Shown here: positions 24,501 through 34,372 of the stretch, in pieces | How positions within the stretch are numbered: position 1 is the first letter of the stretch | Layout: each line of letters begins with the position of its first letter | Origin: Macadamia tetraphylla | Lineage: Eukaryota > Streptophyta > Magnoliopsida > Proteales > Proteaceae | NCBI GenBank assembly: GCA_022985045.1 | Contig: CM040969.1 | Span: 50,306,270-50,370,269 of the forward strand | Direction: 5' to 3' | DNA: 64,000 nucleotides | The notes under the pieces: model-generated | Database searches by the model: none | What the model was told of the DNA's origin: nothing | The model's input: the letters and a program-made list of their open reading frames with translations, nothing else | Position numbers and translations under genes: made by a program

Positions 24501-27500
24501 GACACAACATATTTGCCTAATTTAATGGATGCGCTTGTGGAGGAGATAAGGGAGGAAAATGCCACCTAGGTTGTGATTGACAATGCAGCAAATTTCAAGG
24601 TCAGACATAAGCTTGTGTTGAAGAGGAGGAATCTATTTTGGACACCGTGCATAGCACATTGAATTGATTTGGTATTCAAGGACATAGGAGAGATGTGCCC
24701 AAGGTCCAGAAGGTGTTTGTTGATGCCAGGAAGATCCTCAACTTCATTTACAATCCAGTTGGATTTTGGCACCGATGAGAAGCCACACAAAAGGGGGTTT
24801 AGTGAGGTTTGCAGCTACAAGATTTGCCATAAATTATATTACACTTGATAACCTCCGGTCCCGAAAGAAAAGTTTGCTTCAAGTGCTTATTTCTGACTAG
24901 TTGTCTAGTTGCTATGCAAGGTCTAAAATTAGGAGAAATGTTCAAGACCTCGTCAATCGACAAAGTTTTGGGAAAGGTGCACCAACTTTACAAAGTTATG
25001 ATGCCACTCTTTTGTCTTTATGAGGATAGGGAGTAGCCCATGGTTAAGATAGTGGCTTCCATGAGAGTAGTTAAGCAGAAAATATATGGCTCCGTCCCAA
25101 TAGGAAACAAGAAGTTCATAAAAATTATACAAGCCCAATGGGAAAGAATGTTGGCTCAAGACGTCATTGGCAGGTAATCTTATAATTCCTTTAAGGTAGA
25201 TGGCTTAGTTTTCATTTTAAATACTTACTATTTACTAATAAGATCCTAATATGGCTCCATCCCAACAGGAAATAAGAAGTTCGTAAAAATTATACAAGCC
25301 CGATGGGAAAGAACGTTGGTTCAAGACGTCATTGGCAGGTAATCGTAAAATTCCTTTAAAGTAGATGGCTTAGGTTTCATTTTAAACACAACTATTTACT
25401 AATAAGATCCTAGTATCAATTACCTTGATGTGCAACATACATTTGAATCCGGCTACTCACCATAACAACCCTATAGGGTATAACCCGAATGATGGAAGCC
25501 CTACATAGAGTAGTCCACAATTGTATTCGGATGTTGCAAAGGCCACAACTGCCATGGATAAGGTTAGTAATACATTTATATAATGTTTAACAAATGACAA
25601 CATAAGTTGTATCAAAGACTCTTTGAGTGGCTAACTAATGTTTTAATACCTCTTAATACCTATTTAGGAGTACTTTCTGGAGGTTTATGGATTTGTCAAT
25701 CGAATGGCAATCCTTGCTATATCCTCAATTCACCCTAGTAAATTGTTTAATACTTTAATATTTTATTTAAAAATTAATATCAAACTTTTAATATTATCAT
25801 ATGAATTTCAAACTTTTAATATTGGAATTATTAAAATTATGCAACTAATTAGTGGCTCAACAGTGGGGGTAGTGCTCCACGCTTAAGGAAGATTGCAATT
25901 CAGGTGTTATCCCTAACAACATCCTCAAGTAGTTCTGAACGTAATTGGAGTACTTTCAGGTTGATACACACCAAACCCTACTGATGTAGAATTGAGGTTG
26001 AACCATGACCCTTCAGGCAATCTCAACCGAGACGAACCAGGTACGATTGGATTTTTGGGATTAGTAGAATATTTTATGATTTACTTTATTTAGGAAATAT
26101 TGAGTTATTTTAATTGGGAAAATATGTAATCTTGATTTTGGGTAGTTGTTAAACAAGTAGGGAGTTACCAATTTGAGCTTTATTCTGTTTTTAATTTCAT
26201 TCGTTAGAACTTAGGAAGTAACTAGGAGTTGCCAATTTTGTTTTGGATTTTAATTAGGCAAGTTTTAATTTCAGTTTATTATATAAAGGCATGTAACCGA
26301 ATTTATTAGACAGATTTTGAGAATAAATTGAATTGAATTGAATGTTCATAGTGCAAGACTTGGTCGTGTGACCTCCTTTCCCCCCTTTGTGCGATATCTT
26401 CTCTCCCTCCCCTACAACTCTAAGTTCTCTCAGGGAAAAGGTTTCTTCTCTTTCCCTACCGACCCTCTATCAAGTGGTATCAGAGCCGAAGGATCCTTGC
26501 TTCGCTCTCCTTCCCATTTTATCCCTCCTGTTTCTGCGGCAAGTTTGAGATCTAAAAAAAAAAAAAAAAATTTCTTTATTCAAACAAGGAAATCGAGCCA
26601 CCCCCCCCATAGTCCCCCTTTCCCTCCCTTCGTTACACCCTTCATCTTGTTCTGTGGCATACCGTCTTCTCAGTTTTTGTCCAACAAAAAAAAAGAGGTC
26701 CTCGAACCAAATTCCACCCATGACCCCTTCGATTCCCGACAAGAAAAACCTTGCCGCCCTCTTCTTTCCCTTCGCTACTCAATCGGCCCCTCCCCTCACT
26801 TAGGGTTTCACTAGCAAAGAGTGAAAAGAATCAGGAAAAAAAAAAAAAAAGCGAGAAGGAAAGAGCATATGAAGGAGAAGAGAAGTCGAGAAGAGAGGGA
26901 GGGAAAAAGAGAACATACCTGGTTTCAGAAGTTTCAACCGTTGGCAGCCGAAGCTCTCTGGAGTTCCGTTGCTGCTTGCCATAGCCAGAAGGAGAATTCC
27001 TCAAGTTGGCTTGCTTCTTTATTGCATCCCAGTGACCCAGCATCCTCCTCTCTGGCTTCTGTAGTTCTACCAAGAAGCAAAACTCCTCACTATCCTTTTC
27101 TGTCGGTACCTTTCCACTCAAATTTCCCTTATTTTGCTTTGTTTTTCGTTTTATCTTCCTTATCTTCCTATATTATCCCTCCTTCCTCATCTTATTCTTA
27201 ATTATCCTATAATTATCTCTTTCCAAGTCTACCCCTTCCCACATGTGGTATATTTATGAGTTACAATTGGACTTCAATTACTTACAATTCTGCCATCCTT
27301 GAAAGAAAAATAAAAAATAAAAAATTGACCTTCCATATTTACAGTTCTGCCATCCACTTGATTATTGGAGTTGGTGTCTTATTTTTGTGAGGCCCATTGC
27401 GATTCCGACACAAGATTGATCATGGATTCATTTGTGTTCAAACTTCGAGTGAGGTTGCCCAATGGAAAGCTTGCTAATTTGTTGATTGATGAGCGACTAA

Positions 27501-30500
27501 ATGACAATTTCATCTCTAGATTTTTTGTGGATATATTGTCAAAGACCAATCAGATTATTTTTTAGTCAGAGGATGATGTATTCGTTGAATTTTCTGTTTC
27601 TCATTACTATGATGGTGCTTTTTGTGAAGTATTTGACTCTCCTCAGTACATCATTAAATTGGGTCGATGTTGGCTGGAACAACAAGACGGCATCCTTAAT
27701 CGTGACAACAATGTGTGCACCCTCCAGGCTTACCACATGCATCAGAAATTTAATCTTCATAGATAGGTTGAGCCAAAGAAAGTGATACCTCCCATACAAC
27801 CACAAGACGAACCAAATGTATCAACAAAAGTGAAAGATTGTCCTATCGTGAAACAGGTGATGACAACAGAAAGTGAGAAAAATCATGGATCAAGTATTGA
27901 AGGACATCAATGCAGTGCCGGTTGTTCACCATCATGAGTTCGTTCTTCCCTAGGATTTTCCGGACTTGAATGCACCTCAACAGTTTCACATCTTAGATTT
28001 TGTTCAAAATGCAAACAAAGAGCAATTCACCCCCGCTTGTGAGTTTTTATTGTTATCATTCTTTAAAACTCGTGGACGAGTTTTCTCAACATTTGGGGAG
28101 TTGATGCAGAATTGAGACTGAACCGGGTTGACCCTTCGGGCAATCTCAACCGAGATGAACCGGGTCCGATTGGATTTTTGGGATCAGTAGGATATTTTAG
28201 GATTTACTTTATTTAGGAAATATTGAGTTATCTTAATTGGGAAGATATGTAATCTTTATTTTGGGTAATTGTTAGACAAATAGGGAATTACCAATTTGAG
28301 TTTTATTATATTTCTAATTTCATAAGTTAGAACTTAGGAAGTAATTAGGAGTTTCTAATTTAGTTTTAGATTTTAATTAGGCAAATTTTAAATTCAGTTT
28401 ATTATATAAAGGCATGTAACCCAAGTTATTAGACAGATTTTGAGAATGAATTGAATGCTTTGGTGCCGATTATGGTGCAAGACTTGGTTGTGTGAACCTC
28501 CTTCCCCCCTCCCTTTGTGCGATATCTCTCCCCGTCCCTACAACTCTGAGTTATCTCAGGGATTTCTTGCCTTTCCCTACTGGCCCTCCATCACCCACAA
28601 TTGTCTAAGTTATGCAAATTAGAGAAGTCAATGTATGTGCATTATAATATGAAGTTGAGATGAAATATTTAGAGTTAGAAAAAAAAAATGACATAGATGT
28701 CAACCTAACCAACATCAACCACAAACTTGACGAAGAAGATCCAGTTAGAGCATGGATAGATGACACTGATAGGGTATTGGTGATAGATTGGTTGAGTGCG
28801 GACCAGAAAAAAATGTACATGATCCACTCATAGAGAACATCATTAGATAAACAGATGATGATAAAACACAAGCGCCATCATATACACAAGCATAAAACCC
28901 AAACACCAATAGCTCTGATGATGGTGATACAAGGAGGACAAGGTCTAGTGCTCAATGTGGAGGAACCCAACAGGATTGTGTGATAATGATTGCAGTGATG
29001 GTGGTGGCGGTAGTGTGGTAGTAGTAGTCTAACACCACATGATGGTGATGTGCTTATGAGGGGCATGGGGTCATTGAGCATGAGTTCAGATCACATTGGT
29101 GCTTCATCAGACCATGGATAGAATGTTTCTTCATGTGCTTCGAACTATGGACATGGGGCTTCTTCGGGGCATGGAAGTTATGGGCATGGTCAAGCACAAC
29201 CACAACCATAGTTTTTAAGGCGGTAAGGCGACGGAGGCGTTTGAGGGTCCTTCGGAGCGCCTTAGAGATAAGACGGGCATAAAGCGTCGCCTTATTGACT
29301 AAAGCGTTCCTGTGTAATTTTTTTATAAAACCAATCTATTTGGCTCAAATCCTAGTTGAATCCTATTACTCATATGTTAAATAAATATTAAAAGTTCATA
29401 TCCATACCAATGTAAGATATTCATCAAGAAAACAAATCAATAAAGTGAATAAACTAAGTTCATCTTCATCAATCATCAATCATCAATCATCAATCATCAA
29501 TCAGCAATCATCATACCATATTAACATATAATATAAATACATAATTATGAAACAAAATTATAAATATAAAGAAAAGAAGACATAAAAAATACAGGTATTT
29601 ATTATACTTACCTCTATGATGCCAAAATGAGTGCCTAAGCCCTAAGGTCATCCACTATATTTCTACTCCTGTCAAAGAAGAATGAAGCTCACTGCTACCG
29701 GAGCAAACTCACTGCTGCCGGAGCAAAATGGTCGCCTAGATCAGTGGTTCTTCCTTGTTCCTTGATTCCTTCTCAAAGCCCTTTCTTAAAACCCTTGACA
29801 AAATCCAAACCCTGTTTGTGAATTGTGGTTTTATATTGTTTGTTTTGGTTATTTTTGGTGGAGTAAAACTGATCCCATACATTTCAAGTGTTAACAAAAT
29901 CATACACCTACCAATAAAAAATCTATATTTGGAATCTTCATCAAGTAATTTTAAAATGTGTTTTAAAAAAAAAAAACCATAAGGCGCCACTTCACGTAAG
30001 GCGGAGCACTGCCTTACCATCTCTAGACAGCATCTGTCCAAAGTATGGTAAGGTAAGCTATATGCAGCCTTAAAAACTATGACCACAACTGTACATGATC
30101 CACTCATAGAGAACATCATTAGATAAACAAACGATGATGAAACACAAGCGCCATCATATACACAAGCATAAAACCCAAACACCAATAGCTCTGATGATGG
30201 TGATACATGAAGGACAACGTCTGGTGCTCAGTGTGGAGGAACCCAACAGGATTGTGTGATAATGATTGCAGTGATGGTGATGGTGGTGGTGGTAGTGTGG
30301 TAGTATTACTGTATTAGTCTAACACCACATGATGATGATGTGCTTATGAGGGGCACGGGGTCATTGAGCGTGAATTCAGATCACATTGGTGCTTCATCAG
30401 ACCATGGATAGAATGTTTCTTCATGTGCTTCTTCGAGCTATGGACATGGGGCTTCTTCGGGTTATGGGCATGGTCAAGCACAACCACAACTCGGTACTTT

Positions 30501-33500
30501 AATGACATTGGCCACTCCAGCGCATACATGTGATTATACTATGAGTGGGAGACGGATTACCATCGGTATTTCGACTAGGGTCAGTAATGTGCTTATGTTC
30601 TTCCACATCCAAGTTTGAACCATCCCAACACTCTCATGGTATTAGACTACTACCACATGTAAGACTCTTTATGGTATTAGATTACATGTAAGAAACCTCA
30701 TCCTTTATAAAATTTCAAATGAATGCATTTGTCTCGTGATACGTTGTTCTCATTTCTAGTGTTTTCACATGATATATGTTATATATTGCTTACTTATAGT
30801 GTTTTTTGCTCCAAAAGTGTATTTCTATGTGTATCTTTAGCACATCTCCCATACAATATACATACATCTTAAAATCACCCCTTCGATATGATACCGATAC
30901 TTAAAACCTTGTGGAGGACCAAAGGGTGGAGATGGGACCCGAAATTTACCTATGGCTAATTCAAGGGTGTACTCCAAATCCAATAGTCATATTGACCAGA
31001 TCCAAGGTTCAAAATATCGGGTTTCGACCCTTGGGGAGATTAAAATTTCAGTCAAAATCTGGAAAATTTTGAGGAAACCAAGGAAACTTTCCCGGTTTGC
31101 TGGAAACTTTGGTTTCGACCCACAAAATATGTTTTTTTTTTTACCTATTTATTGTGTAAGAAATATTTTAGACATTTCTAACACATTCACATAATTAGTT
31201 TCATAGAAAAAAAAAAACACCTAAAGTCGTACTTGTAGTATTAACCAAAGTTGCTAATGTATGTTGAGTCGTTGACTGAAACTATACTACATAAGTACAT
31301 ATATAAGTTACTAACCAAAAATGTGAAATACATAATTAAAAGTTTAAAACAAACAAAACATAATGTAAAGGATCCAAATTAAATAATAATATTACATAAA
31401 TGTGAGTTAACTCCCAAGTCTCATGTCTCAACAGTCAGTTCCAAGTAGAGTGTCTAAGAGGCTCCAATCCATGAGTTGTGTACCATTGCAGATGTCGTAG
31501 CCGCTCCTCTGAATGCACCACATATAAGTCTCATAATATGTTTTTGGCCCAATTGTTTTGGTAGTCCATCACTGCCCATTTATAAGATGCCTCATCAACA
31601 TCAGCTAGATATCCCTCCCAACCTAGGGAATAGCTCAGTAACAATGATAAGATGTGGATGTGGCACACAAGGCTGGGATGGATACCCAAGGATACTACCA
31701 ACAAAAGATTACCCACCACCTGAACTACCCTCTTGTCCAAATGAAGTAAAAAATCCACCATATTATCCATACCCACAACCATATCCAAATAAACCAGTGT
31801 TCTCGAAGGATGGCACACAAGGTTTGGGGAATATGGGATTTATCTTTTAGGTCCAAGGCTCCAAATTCCCTTCCTTAGGTAGATTTGCCATGAATGTGCA
31901 AGATCCAAGCTTAAAATGGAGATTTGGTTGCACAAGGAAAAAATCTTGAGTGTTTTCCCACTTTATAGAGAAGAAATAAGGGGAGAGGGATTTATCTTTT
32001 TGGTCCAAGCTCCCTTCCTTAGGTAGATTTGCTATGAATGTGCAAGATCCAAGCTTAAAATGAAGATTTGACTGCACAAGGAAAAAATCTTGAGTGTTTT
32101 CCCACTTTATAGAGAAGAAATATGGGAAGAGGGTTGAAATTTTGAAATAAGAAGGCTTGGCTTCCCATTTAAGAAGATTTTATAAAGGTTGACCCATTGG
32201 TCCACTCGAAAATTCCCACATTGCGGTAATTTTGGTCAAAACTAGTGACTTCTAAAAGTCACATGGTATTTGGCATCGGAGCCCTGGGATACCGTCAAAA
32301 TTCCCACATTTCGACAATATCGGTGGAAACCTTGAACCATAACCAGATCAGCCTTCCACCTAGCTAAGAATATGAGGTGTGGGCATAAAACATAACTATT
32401 TCATTTATGTTCTCAGCATATCTTATCTACCAAAAAAGATTTCCAAAATATATTGTATTTTTATTTCACAGAAACACATATTTAATCCTTAATAAATAGA
32501 CAATGATAGACACTAGGGGGGAAAAAGCTAAAAGACAACCAATGTAATATGAATCACATCAATACACAACTTCAGCATCAAACACATTATTTAGGCACAA
32601 AATAACCTTGCTAATCTGAAAATGAGCAACATGGTGTAATCAATCACAGTGCATTTGATCTCCTCAAACTATTACAAATGGCTGTTTTCCTATGTACTTG
32701 TTCCCTTATGTGTTTCACTGTTTTGGCACTCATTCTATTAGTTCCTAAAGTGTCATTCTTAAACTTCTATCATTTCTATAGGACTTCATTTCCATGATGT
32801 TACAACATCCCCCCATATTTGCATCTCACAAGAACAAAAACCAACTTTTGATTGCTTGCTCAAAACTGCCCAACTTGCATTTCTATGAATGCATTGCTGA
32901 ACATTTTGAGCAACTCAACAAACAAAGCAGGAGCATTGCCAAGATAAAATTTGTTATTCTTGTCTTTCAACAGATTAGTAAGTACCAAAAGCAAAACACT
33001 TACAAGCAAGGATTTAGTTCTCGGTATCGGTATCGGTATCGGTATCGGTATCGGTATCGGTATCGGTATCGGTATCGGCTGATACTGATAAGATACTGAT
33101 CCGGGATCGGCTGTATCAGTTTGGATCAGTCAATATTACCCCTGTTTTTTTATAAAAATTAAGTTTTTTGACGATTTTATCCCGATGTCGATACAATATC
33201 CGATCCGGAATCGGCCAGGTATCGGGATTGGTCTCAGCCGATACCGATATGATACAGCCAATCCGATACAGATACCTAAAACCATGCTTACAAGAGAACA
33301 GTGTTTTACAGAAAGAATATACAATTGCAAAGGAATCAACAAAAGAGTGTGAAGCAACCTTTGAAAAGGCTGGCCCCAATCTTTTCATTATATCATCCAG
33401 ATGTGCTGATCGATTTGGCTGTGGTGAGAGACAAAGCATTGAAATACGTATAATACCAATAAATCAACATGTAACATACTATGAGACTATCCTGTGAAAT

Positions 33501-34372
33501 AATATTCTACTTGTCCAAGTAAAATTCACCAAAAACCATACATTACGAGACTCCTGTGACGGAAATATTCTCCTAGTCCAACTGAGACTTATTACCTCTG
33601 ACTGATTCTGAGTCTTACTGAGCTCCAATGGATCATGTCTTCCAAAGTCCTTCCAGTTAGCCAAAAGAAGATAAACGAACGTGAAGATCCAAATGTGGGT
33701 ACTGCTAACAAATTAATAAGCTAGTCAAAATGATAATGACAAGTAATACTCACTGAGGCAGGACTTCGGTCTTCGGTTACATATCCTGCAGAAGAGGCAA
33801 CAATGTCGAAGATCTCGATTATAAACTTATAAACAATAAATGAGAGAAGCAGCTATAATGAATATGCAGATACGGGGATGATGGGAAAGGTTGCAGAGCT
33901 CAAACTCGCAAGGACACTAGGGCAGAGACACTGCCTCAAGTGTAATACACAGGTGTTCCAGCGAGTAGCGGGACAAGTGCTAGAAGACTAAGAAGAAACG
34001 AGAATCTGGATGCCATGAACAGAAATGCAAGAAGATTATGTTCTTTGGCGATTAGGCAAATCAGAGATCTGCATTTCTCCGTTCACAAATAATCGCATTT
34101 GAATGAAAAAGTGAGCAATCGCAGGAGGAAAAACCATACTTGGAGAATAAGAGAGAAAAAGGTTAAGGGAAAAGCAGGAATCGAATGCAGGAGGCGCAGA
34201 TCTGTGCGTGTTTGAGAGAGAGAGAAATACCAGTCGTGTGAAAGCCGTTGTGGAGGCCGAGCAGGAAGACGAGGGGGACGAGCATAGAGAGGATAACGAG
34301 GCCAAGCACTGCCACTCCAAGCCCTCTCCAAGCCCTCTTCGCAGGAAGTGAACCACCACCACCCCCCTTCAT
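14806..34372 (-). CDS. GAUT7: GAUT7-type galacturonosyltransferase (GT8), homogalacturonan synthesis
   Basis: Ten exons: 34372-34231, 33785-33754, 33649-33596, 33418-33359, 22854-22773, 22661-22612, 22452-22148, 16877-16520, 16410-15865, 15087-14806. All have GT-AG borders and phases close to 637 codons (636 aa; about 619 in Arabidopsis). The start ATG opens MKGGGGG, then a type II membrane anchor (VLGLVILSMLVPLVFLLG), a low-complexity stem, and the GT8 domain: VDCNNVDKKLRQILDL, LSDNILASSVV, the metal-binding VVVLDDDVVVQRDLSPLW, KVNGAVQLC, SALSGLGHDY-type core and HYNGNMKPWLELGIPKY. GAUT7 is known to hold GAUT1 in the Golgi in a pectin-synthesising complex. The start upstream (GTG at 34378) was rejected in favour of ATG. 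Exon 8 starts at the acceptor before 16877, which restores phase and gives RKKLQKMESAI as in the family. Introns 4 and 7 are bloated by transposons. Confidence 0.93.
15529..15559. repeat. (GA)n microsatellite in the last GAUT7 intron
   Basis: An uninterrupted GA dinucleotide run in the intron between exons 9 and 10. Short C runs occur nearby (15390-15400 and 15586-15596). Confidence 0.85.
18684..20501 (+). CDS. Ty3/gypsy-type gag of the TR-GAG element, acidic tail
   Basis: The gag frame starts near 18684 (MTENTPTLASIMEFLQKW) and is interrupted by a nested solo LTR (18813-19045) and a stop near 19158. It is then open from 19173 to 20501 (442 aa). The Retrotrans_gag domain is clear: DLKEFDGRHDPQLFYDWV, AHDWWRTYE, MKQELSDKYLPRNFRARI, and QFRLGLRAEI. 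There is no zinc knuckle. The C-terminal 180 residues are rich in Glu and Asp and end KIRGRIFSRWGELMQ. The frame then runs through the polypurine tract about 46 codons into the 3' LTR. The current copy is broken near its N-terminus. Confidence 0.87.
18813..19045 (+). mobile_element. Solo LTR of a small (TRIM-like) element, copy 1
   Basis: A 233-bp TG...CA segment (TGTAAAAACGCAACCC to CATACACCAACA) with a perfect 5-bp target duplication CCAAC on both sides. It is inserted in the gag leader of the TR-GAG element. A second copy lies at 39636-39900 inside a Copia element. Confidence 0.85.
23490..23700 (-). mobile_element. 3' tail of an RTE-type LINE
   Basis: A CAA-repeat run followed by 'cccaacttaatggggtcggc' is the reverse complement of the conserved 3' end of plant RTE LINEs (HVADP...LGWG then TTG repeats). 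The same motif occurs in sense at 56600-56660. Only the tail is present. A second similar block ('gatcagcaacatagatcc') follows to about 23690. Confidence 0.65.
25089..25410 (+). repeat. Tandem duplication inside the hAT relic
   Basis: Two units of about 160 bp (25089-25250 and 25251-25410) share the phrase 'ggctccrtcccaayaggaaa' and a following run to 'actaataagatcctaa'. They duplicate the transposase segment GNKKFIKIIQAQWERML plus intron-like sequence. Confidence 0.8.
25982..28593 (+). mobile_element. Small non-autonomous LTR element (A) inserted in the hAT relic
   Basis: LTRs 25982-26472 (491 bp) and 28102-28593 (492 bp) begin TGATG[T/C]AGAATTGAG and end ATCA. The primer site TGGTATCAGAGC is at 26475-26486. 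A polypurine tract 'ttggggag' sits just before the 3' LTR. The flanking 5-mers are cctac and cccac, one mismatch from a target duplication. The hAT frame resumes right after the 3' LTR, which confirms the insertion point. The internal 1.6 kb has no gag, protease, RT or integrase that I recognise. It holds one decayed frame shared with a second element at 45.6 kb. The LTRs differ at many positions, so it is older than the TR-GAG element. Confidence 0.87.
27365..28101 (+). pseudogene. Unrecognised LTR-element protein, decayed (element A)
   Basis: Partial frames, with stops, read FKLRVRLPNGKLANLLIDER, DNFISRFFVDILSKTNQIIF, then (after TAG) SEDDVFVEFSVSHYYDGAF, EVFDSPQYIIKLGRCWLEQQ. Further on come EFVLP, FPDLNAPQQFHILDFVQ and the closing KTRGRVFSTFGELMQN that runs into the 3' LTR. 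The LLIDER..DNFIS part recalls the LIDSGATHNFIS site of retropepsins, but with the catalytic D-S/T-G lost, so that link is speculative. The same order of motifs occurs in element B (45.57-46.2 kb). Confidence 0.6.
28814..30490 (+). repeat. Tandem duplicate (about 395 bp units) separated by a hAT-type element
   Basis: Unit 1 is 28814-29206 and unit 2 is 30090-30490. Both begin 'tgtacatgatccactcatag' and end 'caagcacaaccacaac'. They encode the low-complexity tail of the hAT transposase. The 875-bp element at 29207-30081 sits exactly at the junction. Confidence 0.87.
29207..30081. mobile_element. Non-autonomous hAT-type element, 875 bp, 8-bp target duplication
   Basis: Terminal inverted repeats CATAGTTTTTAAGGC and GCCTTAAAAACTATG bound the element. 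The target duplication ACCACAAC is perfect (29199-29206 and 30082-30089). An 8-bp duplication and about 15-bp TIRs fit the hAT superfamily. GC-rich 'aaggcg' blocks occur just inside both ends. A 7-bp tandem repeat (atcaatc) lies at about 29464-29505. No transposase is encoded. Confidence 0.9.
31003..32341. mobile_element. Non-autonomous hAT-type element, 1.34 kb, with a Pro/Tyr-rich frame
   Basis: Perfect 8-bp target duplication ACCAGATC (30995-31002 and 32342-32349). The ends are CAAGGTTCAAAA and TTGAACCATA, imperfect inverted repeats. Inside are a 124-codon frame (31476-31850) with the Pro/Tyr-rich NPPYYPYPQPYPNKPVF and a tandem duplication at 31841-32134. The frame is not linked to any known protein here. 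It may be captured or fortuitous. Confidence 0.78.
31841..32134. repeat. Tandem duplication of about 145 bp within the 1.34 kb element
   Basis: Two copies (31841-31990 and 31991-32134) share 'aggtagatttgc', 'tgtgcaagatccaagct' and 'cactttatagagaagaaat' in the same order. Confidence 0.85.
33007..33286. mobile_element. hAT-type MITE carrying a GGTATC hexamer satellite
   Basis: A 280-bp element with the perfect 8-bp target duplication CTTACAAG (32999-33006 and 33287-33294). Its imperfect inverted ends are CAAGGATTTAG and CTAAAACCATG. About nine copies of GGTATC lie at 33023-33078. Further cgatac/gtatcg motifs are spread through the rest. Confidence 0.87.

Larger units (their letters stand above)
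23700..30640 (+). mobile_element. hAT transposase relic (DUF659 type) in GAUT7 intron 4, split by later insertions
   Basis: Broken reading frames follow the order of hAT/DUF659 transposases. First is an acidic linker (KFFEDYEGSDMEPAEDPEL), then the DUF659 start AFSRWFHNSMIPAHKAKDP. Next are the catalytic-core remnant VVIDNAANFKVRHKLVLKRR and FWTPCIAH, and a repeated GNKKF-IKIIQAQWERML segment. The dimerisation motif RLRKIAIQVLSL..SSSERNWSTF comes near 25890-25965. The frame is cut at 25982 by an LTR element and resumes at 28594 with KSMYVHYNMKLR and DPVRAWIDDTDRVLVI, then a Gly/Ser/His-rich tail. Stops and frameshifts throughout make it dead. Termini of the hAT element were not identified. 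Confidence 0.82.

Noticed and set aside
26338..27201. 158- and 126-codon frames after the element A primer site
   Set aside because: Low-complexity Ser/Pro or Lys/Glu-rich translations of a CT- and GA-rich leader; no domain is visible.
33023..33078. GGTATC array as telomere-like or CRISPR-like repeat
   Set aside because: It is a 6-bp satellite inside a MITE; the unit is not the plant telomere TTTAGGG and there are no spacers.
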